Assembly (NCBI GenBank): GCA_964405465.1
Contig: CAYONZ010000016.1
Coordinates: 1 to 64,000 of the forward strand
Length of the DNA: 64,000 nt
Source of the DNA: CAYONZ01 sp964405465
Lineage (GTDB): Bacteria; Bdellovibrionota; Bdellovibrionia; Bdellovibrionales; JAMPXM01
Reading direction: 5' to 3'
Shown here: positions 33,903-42,166 of the stretch, in pieces
Position numbering within the stretch: position 1 is the first letter of the stretch
Layout of the letters: every line of letters begins with the position of its first letter
The notes under the pieces: generated by a model
Told to the model about the DNA's origin: nothing
Seen by the model: only the letters and a program-made list of their open reading frames with translations
Database searches by the model: none
Program-made: the position numbers and the translations under genes

Positions 33903-36178
33903 AGCTACCAGTCTTTTTGAGAATCTACAAAGAGCAACAGCTTGTTGGAGTGAAGCAACTTTCCGATCAACAAATTGTTGTCGGGCGGCAAGCCGGACTG
34001 CAAGTCACTCTCGAAGACGACTCGGTCTCGGTGATTCATGCCGCGATTGAAGAACGCGATACTGGTTTTTATGTTTGTGACCTTGGATCAGAGAAGGGCA
34101 CGATTCTCAACGGGCAGGCCATTCTGGATGAAAAAATCAATCCAGGTGATGTCATAACCATTGGTGTCTATCGAATTGAGTTTCAGTCTGGAATTCCAAA
34201 GTTCAAAGCACCGGGGGAAATCACGGGTGTTGGAATTCCGATTCCTCAGCCAGAAAGTGCAGCAGGTGTTGCGACTAGTCCAGCTGCGCCCTCTGCAGAA
34301 GAATCTTCTTTGGATATTGATTTAACAGTGGTGCGTCCGTCAGCGCCGATTGAGTCTTCTCAGGCTTCGGTCGCCGATATTGTTGCCGCAGAATCAGTGG
34401 TGACACAGCCAGAGCCCAAGTCTTTAGCGCAAGAACTTGGTGCGCCAGAACCTAGTGAACCACAATCAAATAGAACGCAGTTTAATATTCAAGTTCCGGA
34501 AAGATTTGAACGCGATGCTGGCGCAAACATCATGCAGGCTTCGCCAGCATCTGATGTGGGCGTTCGCCCGTCAGTTGGAAAACTATCGTTGAAAAAGACA
34601 ATTCCATCTGCAAAGACTTCGAAAGAGAAACATAAGGCACGAAAGACATTTGCGCCGCCAAGTCGTTACAATGATGTGCAAGAGTTTGTACGTCCGACTA
34701 AGGGAACTGTTGTTGAAATATTGGTTGCTTGGCGTGAGCGCGTGATTTCAACCTATCACTACACGCAAAAACAAACAGTTATGATGGGTTCTTCGCCCAA
34801 GGCTGACATTGTATTGCCAGTTGTGATTTCAAAGCAACAAAGTGTGCCGATAGTTCGAATTGATTCACGTGCCGTAATATTTCTTTATCCCGAGATGAAT
34901 GGCGAGTTGGTTCGCAATGATCAGAAACAAAGCTTTTCTCAGTTGGCAAAATCGAATCGCATTCTGCGTGAGAAAAATTTTAATGCAATAGTTTTAGATC
35001 AAGGTGAACTGGCAAAGATAGAGCTTGGTGAGGGTGTTGCCATTTATGTTCGATATGTAGGTGATACACCTAAGCCGATAATGGCTCCTCCGATGGACTT
35101 TACTCCGACAGAAATTGGCGCCATGGTGATGGGTGTATTTTTGACTGCTGCACTTTGGCTGTATATGTCTTTTCAAAATCCTCCGCCGGAACTTCCAGGT
35201 AATGATGTGAATACCGAGCCGAGCTATCACGCGTTGGTGATTTCGAAGCCACCGCCAACTCCGGCCCCACTTCCAGTCGTGACAGCTCCTCCAGAGCCAG
35301 AGCCGAAGCCGACACCGCCGCCAACTCCTGCACCAGTAGTGAAAGCCACTCCATCACCGAAGAAGGTTGAGGATCCAAAGGCAATCACCCAGGTGAAACG
35401 GCAAGAGCAAAAGACGAGAGAAACTCCTGGGGCCGCATCGAATCCAGCGAAGAGCGACAAAAAAGGCCCGAGCAAGATGACAAGTGTCAAGCAGGGGGGC
35501 GCGATCAAGACGACTGATAAAGAAGGCGCGCAAATGCAGACGGTGAAAAAGAATATCGAGAAATCGGGGCTCTTTGGAACCTTCGGTAAAAATGGTGCCA
35601 ACGACAGAATTGACACTAGCTCCTCTGGAGCAGGAACCCTTGCTGGTGCCGCCAACCAAGCCTCTGGTAAGTCAGGCAATGCAGAAAATCGGCCTGGGCA
35701 GGGCTTGGGCTCGCAGTTCAAAGAGACGGGAGTCGGCGGAACGGGTACAGCCATACAGGGGATTCCTGGAGTGAAGACCACGGGACGTGGCAGTGGGAAT
35801 TCTGGTTATGGCACCGGTGGCCTCGGGTCGCATGCTGGAGTGAAACTCGTCGTAGGTGGTAATGAAGCCACTTTCTCTGGAAGCATCGATCGTGAGGCCA
35901 TTCGCCGAGTGGTGAAGAGCAACGAGAATGTCATTCAAAAGTGTTATGAACGATCACTTGATAAGAAGCGTGATATCTCAGGACGTGTTGTCATTGAATT
36001 TACCATCGGAGAGCAAGGCCGAGTACTGGGTGCCAAGGTTGCCAACAATGAGCTTGGCGATGATGGTTCGGTAGGGAATTGTATTGTGCTTCGGTTGCGG
36101 GAATGGAAATTTCCGGAACCACCAACGGATCAAGAGGTAACAGTTAAGTATCCGTTTATTTTTTCAACACCAAATTGA
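33899..36178 (+). CDS. gltG: FHA and TonB-C membrane protein, GltG-like
   Basis: A 759-residue protein that spans the inner membrane. A cytoplasmic FHA domain (GR 29-30, SVIHA 44-48, GSEKGT 63-68) is followed by an acidic Pro/Ala linker, a second FHA-like region near 275-370, one membrane helix at about 405-425, a Pro/Lys-rich periplasmic arm, a Gly-rich stretch, and a C-terminal AgmX/PglI-type TonB-like domain from about 658 (NVIQKCYERSL ... GRVVIEFTI ... LREWKFPEP). This matches GltG/GltJ-type proteins, which couple the inner-membrane motor to periplasmic parts. The start is the rare TTG that overlaps the previous stop, with AAGGA 8 bases upstream. Confidence 0.75.
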   Translation: MKLPVFLRIYKEQQLVGVKQLSDQQIVVGRQAGLQVTLEDDSVSVIHAAIEERDTGFYVCDLGSEKGTILNGQAILDEKINPGDVITIGVYRIEFQSGIPKFKAPGEITGVGIPIPQPESAAGVATSPAAPSAEESSLDIDLTVVRPSAPIESSQASVADIVAAESVVTQPEPKSLAQELGAPEPSEPQSNRTQFNIQVPERFERDAGANIMQASPASDVGVRPSVGKLSLKKTIPSAKTSKEKHKARKTFAPPSRYNDVQEFVRPTKGTVVEILVAWRERVISTYHYTQKQTVMMGSSPKADIVLPVVISKQQSVPIVRIDSRAVIFLYPEMNGELVRNDQKQSFSQLAKSNRILREKNFNAIVLDQGELAKIELGEGVAIYVRYVGDTPKPIMAPPMDFTPTEIGAMVMGVFLTAALWLYMSFQNPPPELPGNDVNTEPSYHALVISKPPPTPAPLPVVTAPPEPEPKPTPPPTPAPVVKATPSPKKVEDPKAITQVKRQEQKTRETPGAASNPAKSDKKGPSKMTSVKQGGAIKTTDKEGAQMQTVKKNIEKSGLFGTFGKNGANDRIDTSSSGAGTLAGAANQASGKSGNAENRPGQGLGSQFKETGVGGTGTAIQGIPGVKTTGRGSGNSGYGTGGLGSHAGVKLVVGGNEATFSGSIDREAIRRVVKSNENVIQKCYERSLDKKRDISGRVVIEFTIGEQGRVLGAKVANNELGDDGSVGNCIVLRLREWKFPEPPTDQEVTVKYPFIFSTPN

Positions 36179-36206
36179 TTAGTTTTTATTTATTTAGGAG
36201 GACATA

Positions 36207-36881
36207 GTGGAACCAACAGCAATAGAAGCAGCAGCAGCAAGCTCGAATTTTTTTGTCGAGGCATTGCAAAGTAAAGAACCCGCGATTTACGCGATTTTTT
36301 TGATCGGAATATTGACGATCGGACTGATCTTAGAAAGATTCATGGCGCTCTCTCGATACAGCATTGAAAAAACTGAATTCAACGACCATATTTTTGGCGC
36401 CGTCTTGCGTGGTGATATTCGTGGTGCGATCACTTTTTGCGATAGCAAACCAGCGCCTTTGACCAACACGGTAAAAGAAGGATTGATTCAAGTTTTGAAT
36501 CATCGGCCAGATGAAGAAGTACAAGTGGCGATGGACGCATCAGTTCTCAGAGAGACTCCAAAGGTTGAAGGCTGGGTATCATTCTTGGCTGTGTTTGGAA
36601 ACTTGTCGACACTAGCAGGACTCGTGGGAACAATCATGGGTATGATCACATCATTTCATGGTGTTTCCAAGATGGATGGTGCGCAAAAAGCAACCGAACT
36701 TTCAAAAGGTATTTCACAGGCACTTCACTCAACAGCATTGGGTCTGATTGTGGCGCTTGTTGCGATTTTGGCTTACGGATATTTTCAAGTGCGCATTGGG
36801 CGTCTCATCAATGACATGGTGGAGAGCAGCATGCGTTTGATGAATGTTGTGGTCGCCAATCGCGAAAAAATGAAGGAGTAA
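36207..36881 (+). CDS. aglR: MotA/TolQ/ExbB proton-channel protein, AglR-like
   Basis: A 224-residue, three-helix inner-membrane protein of the TolQ/ExbB/MotA family: a first helix at about 28-45, and the paired helices in VEGWVSFLAVFGNLSTLAGLVGT and LHSTALGLIVALVAILAYG with the conserved T/G packing residues. With the two TolR-type proteins downstream it would form a proton-driven motor, the AglRQS motor in Myxococcus gliding. GTG start with AGGAGG 5 bases upstream, the strongest ribosome site of the cluster. Confidence 0.85.
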   Translation: MEPTAIEAAAASSNFFVEALQSKEPAIYAIFLIGILTIGLILERFMALSRYSIEKTEFNDHIFGAVLRGDIRGAITFCDSKPAPLTNTVKEGLIQVLNHRPDEEVQVAMDASVLRETPKVEGWVSFLAVFGNLSTLAGLVGTIMGMITSFHGVSKMDGAQKATELSKGISQALHSTALGLIVALVAILAYGYFQVRIGRLINDMVESSMRLMNVVVANREKMKE

Positions 36882-36888
36882 TCCGATT

Positions 36889-37365
36889 ATGGCACAGGTC
36901 GAGGATAGCGGCTCCGGTCGTTCAGTTAATACAGAGCTCAACTTGGTTCCGTTCATCGATTTGATGAGTGTCTTGATCACCTTTCTGCTGGCTACAGCGG
37001 TTTGGTCACAAATTTCTATGATTCAACTGGGTAGCTCGCTTTATGCAAAAAAACAGGACACGCAAACCACTCCTGAGCCACCGCCTCCGATGGCCGATAT
37101 CCCCTTGCGAATTGATGTGAAAGATACTTTTCTGCGAGTTGTGATTGGCAATGACAAGTTTGAAATTCCGAAGCAGTCGGGTGAATACGACTTTGCCAAA
37201 ATGCGTGACAAGCTGAATGAAATTAAAAAAACCTATCCTGAAAAAGTGGACGCGGTGATCACAATTGATGATGAGGTCAAGTATGATTACTTGATTCGCG
37301 GTATGGATTCAATTTTGAAGTCTGGTTTTCCGTCTATTTCAGTTGCAACAGGAGGAGCTGAGTAA
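36889..37365 (+). CDS. aglQ: TolR/ExbD-type motor protein, AglQ-like
   Basis: A 158-residue ExbD/TolR protein with one membrane helix in LVPFIDLMSVLITFLLAT, where Asp28 is the proton-translocating residue, and a periplasmic domain of about 110 residues. The NTELNLVPFIDLMSVL signature is complete, so this subunit should be functional in the motor. It starts 7 bases after aglR and overlaps the next gene by one base (TAATG). Confidence 0.85.
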   Translation: MAQVEDSGSGRSVNTELNLVPFIDLMSVLITFLLATAVWSQISMIQLGSSLYAKKQDTQTTPEPPPPMADIPLRIDVKDTFLRVVIGNDKFEIPKQSGEYDFAKMRDKLNEIKKTYPEKVDAVITIDDEVKYDYLIRGMDSILKSGFPSISVATGGAE

Positions 37366-37937
37366 TGGCTATCTTTGCTCCGGGCTATCGAGACCGGCAC
37401 AATCGTCCTCGAGGAAAAGGTAAGCGAAGTGCGATCGCCGTATTATCTGTCACGGCAATGGTTGATATGTTCACTGTTCTGGCGATCTTTCTATTGCAGA
37501 ATTACAATGCAACTGGCGAAGTCATTCAGATTAAAGAGAATGTTGAGCTTCCTAAGGCATCCGCAGTCAAAAATCTTTTACCTACCCAAGTGGTTGTGGT
37601 GTCGAAAGAAGGGATCTCTATTGAACAAGAGGTGTTGGCACCATTTTCTCAGGTGAAAGAACAGCACGAGTGGCTGATTCCTTCACTTCAGGTTCGCTTG
37701 CAGCAGCGATTTCAAGAGATCGAAGAAGGCACTAGTATGAAAAAGATTAAGAAAGCAATCGATGCAACTCGTCCAGATGTGGGCACTCCGGAGGATCATC
37801 GCAAGGTAACTGTCCAGGCAGATAAGTCGATTGATATGCTAACGATCAAAAAAGTGATGTACACCGTGCAAGAAGCAGGAGCGACAGAAATCAATTTTGC
37901 CGTGGTAAAAGATGGCGGAACCCCAGCGGTTCAATAA
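37365..37937 (+). CDS. aglS: TolR/ExbD-type motor protein, AglS-like
   Basis: A 190-residue second ExbD/TolR protein. Its membrane helix, AVLSVTAMVDMFTVLAIFLLQNY, keeps the key Asp in MVDM. The basic N-terminus (RDRHNRPRGKGKR) fits a cytoplasmic location, and the periplasmic part is longer than in AglQ. Two different TolR-like subunits paired with one TolQ is the AglRQS arrangement. It ends 7 bases before the stop of a convergent gene. Confidence 0.82.
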   Translation: MAIFAPGYRDRHNRPRGKGKRSAIAVLSVTAMVDMFTVLAIFLLQNYNATGEVIQIKENVELPKASAVKNLLPTQVVVVSKEGISIEQEVLAPFSQVKEQHEWLIPSLQVRLQQRFQEIEEGTSMKKIKKAIDATRPDVGTPEDHRKVTVQADKSIDMLTIKKVMYTVQEAGATEINFAVVKDGGTPAVQ

Positions 37938-37944
37938 AAACTGT

Positions 37945-38661
37945 TTAGGCGGCCTTACTCATCGAGTTAGGTCCGATAAACTTTCTGACATAATCAAAAA
38001 TAATCGACTGGGTTTCGGGGTGAATTGAAACAAATTTCAAACCGGCATGTCCACTTGATGTGACATAGACGACCGAGGCGCGCATGCGCATGGGTACCGA
38101 AATTTCTGGGCTTTTAATAAGAACATTTATCTCTTCACCGCGAATCAGAGAGCCAGCATCGTTCACACCTAAGCCGCCGATGCTGATCGACGCCGCTTTG
38201 GTGATAAGCGGATGCGCATCATCTGTGTCGCGCGTCACGACAACAGATCCCATGAGCGGAGCCCGCTCGTTTTCTCGGCGGCTCATGCCCAATTGCTCCA
38301 TAGTTTCTGGCATTTCAAAGATACTCAACCATTTCGGCATTCCGTTGGTCCAAAGGCGAACCTTGCTTAAATTCGAAACGCCACGAAGGTGAGCTAACAT
38401 TTCTTTGTGTGTCAGAGGGCCGACACTCGACCCGGCCACATCAACGTACCAAACAGCAGTTGGGGCTTTTTGTTCTTCGACTTTTTTCATGTGTGTGAGC
38501 TGTGTCTCCCAATCTTTGATTGAAAGCCACTCGCGTTGGCCCTTCCACCATACAAAACTTGAAGATGGCACTTGGGCATCACGCACTTGTTGTTTGAGCT
38601 CGTCGGTAGAAAACGGCCCTGTCACGACATCACTTGAGTAAACAAACCACATTTTCATCAA
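37945..38661 (-). CDS. GYF_2 and PilZ domain protein
   Basis: A 238-residue cytoplasmic protein with two GYF_2-type repeats (WFVYSSDVVTGPFSTDELKQ at about 5-25 and WYVDVAGSSVGPLTHKEML at about 71-90, each followed by a W-rich strand) and a PilZ domain from about 128 to the end. The c-di-GMP motif is partial: RRENER gives the Arg pair, but the usual [DN]xSxxG reads SISIGG, so binding is uncertain. GYF-PilZ proteins are common in Bdellovibrio relatives. It faces the aglRQS genes, which makes a regulatory link to motility plausible (inference). Confidence 0.75.
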   Translation of the reverse strand: MMKMWFVYSSDVVTGPFSTDELKQQVRDAQVPSSSFVWWKGQREWLSIKDWETQLTHMKKVEEQKAPTAVWYVDVAGSSVGPLTHKEMLAHLRGVSNLSKVRLWTNGMPKWLSIFEMPETMEQLGMSRRENERAPLMGSVVVTRDTDDAHPLITKAASISIGGLGVNDAGSLIRGEEINVLIKSPEISVPMRMRASVVYVTSSGHAGLKFVSIHPETQSIIFDYVRKFIGPNSMSKAA

Positions 38662-38767
38662 CTCACTTATCGGATTTCTAGTTTTGGACTTAAATGAAAT
38701 CCATAGATCTCATGTCGGGAGCGCGACACTGTGTCTCTGAAGTGACCTGAGGTGCGGGCCGCTAACA

Positions 38768-38796
38768 ACTAGACTTTGCTTCGACAAAGATCTAGT
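38768..38796. promoter_or_regulatory. Imperfect inverted repeat between divergent genes
   Basis: ACTAGACTTTG (38768-38778) and CAAAGATCTAGT (38785-38796) pair over 11 positions with one bulged A, loop CTTCGA. It lies 107 bases from the GYF-PilZ start and 89 from the lptC-like start. No T run follows on either side, so an operator or RNA structure is more likely than an intrinsic terminator. Confidence 0.4.
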
Positions 38797-38884
38797 CTAG
38801 CTGGGGATAGTGCGAGGCGACCGCTTCAATCGGTGGTAGACTGACAACAACAATGACTCAACATGTGGAGCAACGAAGACGTCG

Positions 38885-39946
38885 ATGAAGAGAAGTGCGA
38901 TTATATTAGGATTACTGCTATTTATTGTGGCTGTTGAAATCTTGATTTTGGCACCTGACGAAATTGGCTTTCACCCTTATGAAGAGGATGTCGAAGTCAG
39001 TGAGGCTGCTCCGGAACCACCAACCACCAATGAAGCTGGGCAGGTGATAAATAATTTTCATTTAGTTGAGTCTAATGGAGATACCAAAGAGTTTGAAGTT
39101 TGGGCGAAGCGCGCCCTTCGGCAAGAGGGAAATAAAGAGGAGGAGCAGGCCTCCTCTCAGGATGCAAAAAAACGGGAATCGGGCACCTTAACGCTCGATG
39201 AAATGCGAGTTCGTTTCTTTGGCAAAAACGGTACAACTTATACAGTCAACGGAGATCATGGCATCGTCATGTTGGCTCGCAAAGATATGAAAATTTCTGG
39301 TCATGTACGTACCGAAACCTCAAATGGCTATGAGTTTGAAGCAGAGCAGGTGATGTATAATTCTGGCGCAAGACTTTTAAAGAGTCCTCAGTCTGTCAAA
39401 ATGATGGGGCCGAAGTCACCTGATGGCGATCGCTTACTATTGACAGGTAAAGATCTCGTTGCTGATTTAAATACTAACGAAATGTTAGTTAAAGAAAACG
39501 TGCGGGCTCAGCGCAAAATCAAGGGAGATCGCAATTTACTTATCACCAGTCAAAGTGCCGAATTTAGTGGTCGTTCCAACTATGCCCGCTTCTTGGGTGA
39601 AGTGGTGATTCACGTAGATTCAACGCAAATCACTGGGCCATCGGCACAATTCAATTACAAACCGAGTTCCGATGTGCTGGACTCGGTGGATGTGTTGGGT
39701 GGAGTGAAGGTGACCGATGTCGACAAGTTTGCAACTGCGAACCAAGTGAGTGTACAATTAGAGGACGATCGCTTTATTTTTCGAGGTTCTCCTCGGGTGG
39801 TTCAAAACGGCGATGAATTGAGTGGTGAAGAAATAGTGTTTCATGAAGGGGGCAAGCGGGTTCAGGTGCGCAAAGCTTCTCCTGGATTGCCTCCTATTGC
39901 GCCGCGAACTGAATTGCAACTTAAGAGTTTGGAGAAAAAACCGTGA
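38885..39946 (+). CDS. lptC: LptC-like LPS export protein with extended OstA-type region
   Basis: A 353-residue protein with one N-terminal membrane helix (about 5-25) and a periplasmic part of repeated beta-strands like the LptA/LptC/OstA fold: NFHLVESNGDTKEFEVWAKR, TYTVNGDHGIVMLARKDMKISGHV, then a second OstA-type run from about 175 to 320 (LLITSQSAEFSGRSNYARFLG and others). LptC is about 190 residues, so this is twice as long and probably fuses LptC with an LptA-like bridge segment. It overlaps lptB by 4 bases, the standard partner. The Shine-Dalgarno is weak. Confidence 0.75.
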   Translation: MKRSAIILGLLLFIVAVEILILAPDEIGFHPYEEDVEVSEAAPEPPTTNEAGQVINNFHLVESNGDTKEFEVWAKRALRQEGNKEEEQASSQDAKKRESGTLTLDEMRVRFFGKNGTTYTVNGDHGIVMLARKDMKISGHVRTETSNGYEFEAEQVMYNSGARLLKSPQSVKMMGPKSPDGDRLLLTGKDLVADLNTNEMLVKENVRAQRKIKGDRNLLITSQSAEFSGRSNYARFLGEVVIHVDSTQITGPSAQFNYKPSSDVLDSVDVLGGVKVTDVDKFATANQVSVQLEDDRFIFRGSPRVVQNGDELSGEEIVFHEGGKRVQVRKASPGLPPIAPRTELQLKSLEKKP

Positions 39947-40668
39947 GTGTTAAATTACGGGTAAAAGAAATCTCAAAATCCTTTAAGCAACGTAAAGTTG
40001 TGGATGGTGTGAGTTTTGAAATTGAAGCTGGGCAAGTGGTTGGGCTATTGGGGCCGAATGGTGCCGGCAAAACAACCAGTTTTTATATGACCGTTGGTTT
40101 GGTGTCTCCTGACTCAGGCGACATTTTGTTAGATGAGCGCTCCATTCGAACTATGCCGATGTTTCAACGCGCGCGTGTTGGCTTGAGCTACTTGCCACAA
40201 GAGGCGAGTGTTTTTCGACGACTCACTGTTCGCGAAAATATTCTTGTGGCCCTTGAAGCCCATGGGGTTTCTGGTACCGCTCGCAAAGAAAAACTCGAGA
40301 GTTTACTTGAAGATTTTTCGATCAATCATATTCGCGATAGTTTTGGCTACGCCCTTTCGGGCGGCGAGCGCCGGCGGGTGGAGATTGCCAGGGCTTTGGC
40401 CGGTGATCCGAAGTTTATTCTCTTGGACGAGCCGTTTGCTGGAATTGATCCGATTGCCGTCGCGGATATTCAGAATATTATTTTGGAACTTAAGCGACGT
40501 GGAATAGGCGTGTTGATAACCGATCACAATGTGCGCGAAACCTTGGGAATTTGCGATTACGCCTACATTATGAAGGATGGTCGAGTCCAGGTTCAGGGCG
40601 AAGCGAACCAAGTTGCCAACTCTGAGCTTGCGCGAAAGTTCTATCTCGGCGAAAATTTTAAATTATAG
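39943..40668 (+). CDS. lptB: LPS export ABC transporter ATPase LptB
   Basis: A 241-residue ATPase that drives LptFGC extraction of LPS from the inner membrane. Walker A GPNGAGKTTS, Q-loop LPQEASVFRRL, signature LSGGERRRVEIARAL, Walker B FILLDEPFAGIDP, and H-loop DHNVRETL are all intact and typical of LptB. GTG start overlapping the upstream stop, with GGAG 9 bases before. rpoN follows 34 bases later, the conserved order lptC-lptB-rpoN. Confidence 0.96.
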   Translation: MSVKLRVKEISKSFKQRKVVDGVSFEIEAGQVVGLLGPNGAGKTTSFYMTVGLVSPDSGDILLDERSIRTMPMFQRARVGLSYLPQEASVFRRLTVRENILVALEAHGVSGTARKEKLESLLEDFSINHIRDSFGYALSGGERRRVEIARALAGDPKFILLDEPFAGIDPIAVADIQNIILELKRRGIGVLITDHNVRETLGICDYAYIMKDGRVQVQGEANQVANSELARKFYLGENFKL

Positions 40669-40702
40669 GGTAATTTTTTTTGAGGTTTTTTTAGGAGGAT
40701 AA

Positions 40703-42160
40703 ATGGCAGTGGGTCTAAGGCAGTCTCTGAATTTATCGCAGACACTGCGAATGACACCGCAACTTCAGCAGGCAATTAAATTGCTTCAGCTCTCTCGTCT
40801 TGAGATGGAAACTGCCATACGCAAAGAACTCGAAGAAAATCCGATTCTTGAAGAATTCGCAGAAGGCCCCGGAGAAGAAGGGGCGGCAGAAGCTGCGGCA
40901 AATGCCGAGCCCAATGCGAATAATCCTGATGCGCAGGAGATGAGTTCGAATCTACAGAAAGATCAAGACCCGCAAAAACAAGATGAATTTGATTGGGAGA
41001 ATTACCTCGATTCAAGCTTCAAGCCGACTCCAATGCAGGGATCCGGCAATGAAGAGATCATGAACTATGAGAACGTCATAACTTCTGAGCAAAGTCTTTA
41101 TGATCATTTGATGTGGCAGGTTGGTTTGAGCGGCTTCAATGAGGAAGAAACAATTTTAGTCAGTGCGCTGGTCAGTTATATTGATGATGATGGCTATCTC
41201 AGCACACCACTGTCTCAGATCGCCCAAGAAGAAAATCTCAGTGAAGAGGATTTGGCATCGGTTATTCCATATTTGCAGGAGTTTGACCCAGCTGGCGTAG
41301 GGGCTCGTGATCTTAAAGAGTGCCTTTTGGTTCAAGCCAAGCATTTACAAGAAGACACTCACGACCTGGTCAATCTCATCAACAATCACCTGAAGGATCT
41401 TGAAAAGAAGAACTATGAGGGAATTGCCAAAGCGATGGGGCGCGATCTTGAGGATGTCATCGGAATGTGTAAAATTATTTACTCGATGGACCCCAAGCCA
41501 GGTCGGGCTTATATGCCCAATGACACCCATTACGTAACTCCAGACGTCTATGTTTACAAAGTTGGTGAAGAGTACATGGTGTCGTTGAATGAGGATGGCT
41601 TGCCTCGTCTGAAGATTTCGAATTTCTATAAAAGTATGTTGGGAAAATCATCAGGTACCAATGCCAACACCCAAGAGTACATTCAAGAAAAACTGCGATC
41701 GGCAGTGTGGCTGATTAAGTCCATTCATCAACGCCAACGAACGATCTATAAAGTGGCGGAATCGATTGTAAAGCATCAACAAGATTTTTTTGAAAAAGGC
41801 TCCGGTTTTATTAAGCCTATGATATTGCGTGATATCGCCAATGATATTGGTATGCATGAGTCCACAGTGAGTCGAGTGACTACGGCCAAGTATATGCATA
41901 CGCCTCGCGGCATTTACGAGCTTAAATATTTCTTTAACTCCGGAATCAACACCTCAGACGGCGACTCTTTGGCGAGTGAGTCGGTGAAACTCAAGATCAA
42001 AGAGTTTGTTTCATCAGAAGATCCAAAGAACCCACTCTCAGATCAAAAAATCGTCGAAATGCTCAAGAAAGAGGGCATTCAGATCGCACGACGGACAGTG
42101 GCAAAATATAGAGATGTTCTAAAGATCTTGCCTTCTAGTAAGCGTAAAAAGTATTTTTAG
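40703..42160 (+). CDS. rpoN: RNA polymerase sigma-54 factor
   Basis: A 485-residue sigma-54. Region I is the Gln/Leu-rich N-terminus (LRQSLNLSQTLRMTPQLQQAIKLLQLSRLE), region II is acidic, the core-binding domain includes DPAGVGARDLKECL, and the DNA-binding part has HESTVSRVTTAKYMHTPRGIYELKYFF and the RpoN box ARRTVAKYR at about 462-470. AGGAGG precedes the ATG. It would serve the FHA-type activator encoded at 17.8-19.1 kb, among others. Confidence 0.97.
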   Translation: MAVGLRQSLNLSQTLRMTPQLQQAIKLLQLSRLEMETAIRKELEENPILEEFAEGPGEEGAAEAAANAEPNANNPDAQEMSSNLQKDQDPQKQDEFDWENYLDSSFKPTPMQGSGNEEIMNYENVITSEQSLYDHLMWQVGLSGFNEEETILVSALVSYIDDDGYLSTPLSQIAQEENLSEEDLASVIPYLQEFDPAGVGARDLKECLLVQAKHLQEDTHDLVNLINNHLKDLEKKNYEGIAKAMGRDLEDVIGMCKIIYSMDPKPGRAYMPNDTHYVTPDVYVYKVGEEYMVSLNEDGLPRLKISNFYKSMLGKSSGTNANTQEYIQEKLRSAVWLIKSIHQRQRTIYKVAESIVKHQQDFFEKGSGFIKPMILRDIANDIGMHESTVSRVTTAKYMHTPRGIYELKYFFNSGINTSDGDSLASESVKLKIKEFVSSEDPKNPLSDQKIVEMLKKEGIQIARRTVAKYRDVLKILPSSKRKKYF

Positions 42161-42166
42161 TTTCTT

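Noticed and set aside
35227..35781. A 184-residue antisense frame in the gltG gene
   Set aside because: Open only because the Pro/Ala/Gly/Lys-rich coding strand lacks stop-forming triplets on the reverse. No ribosome site, and composition mirrors the gene.
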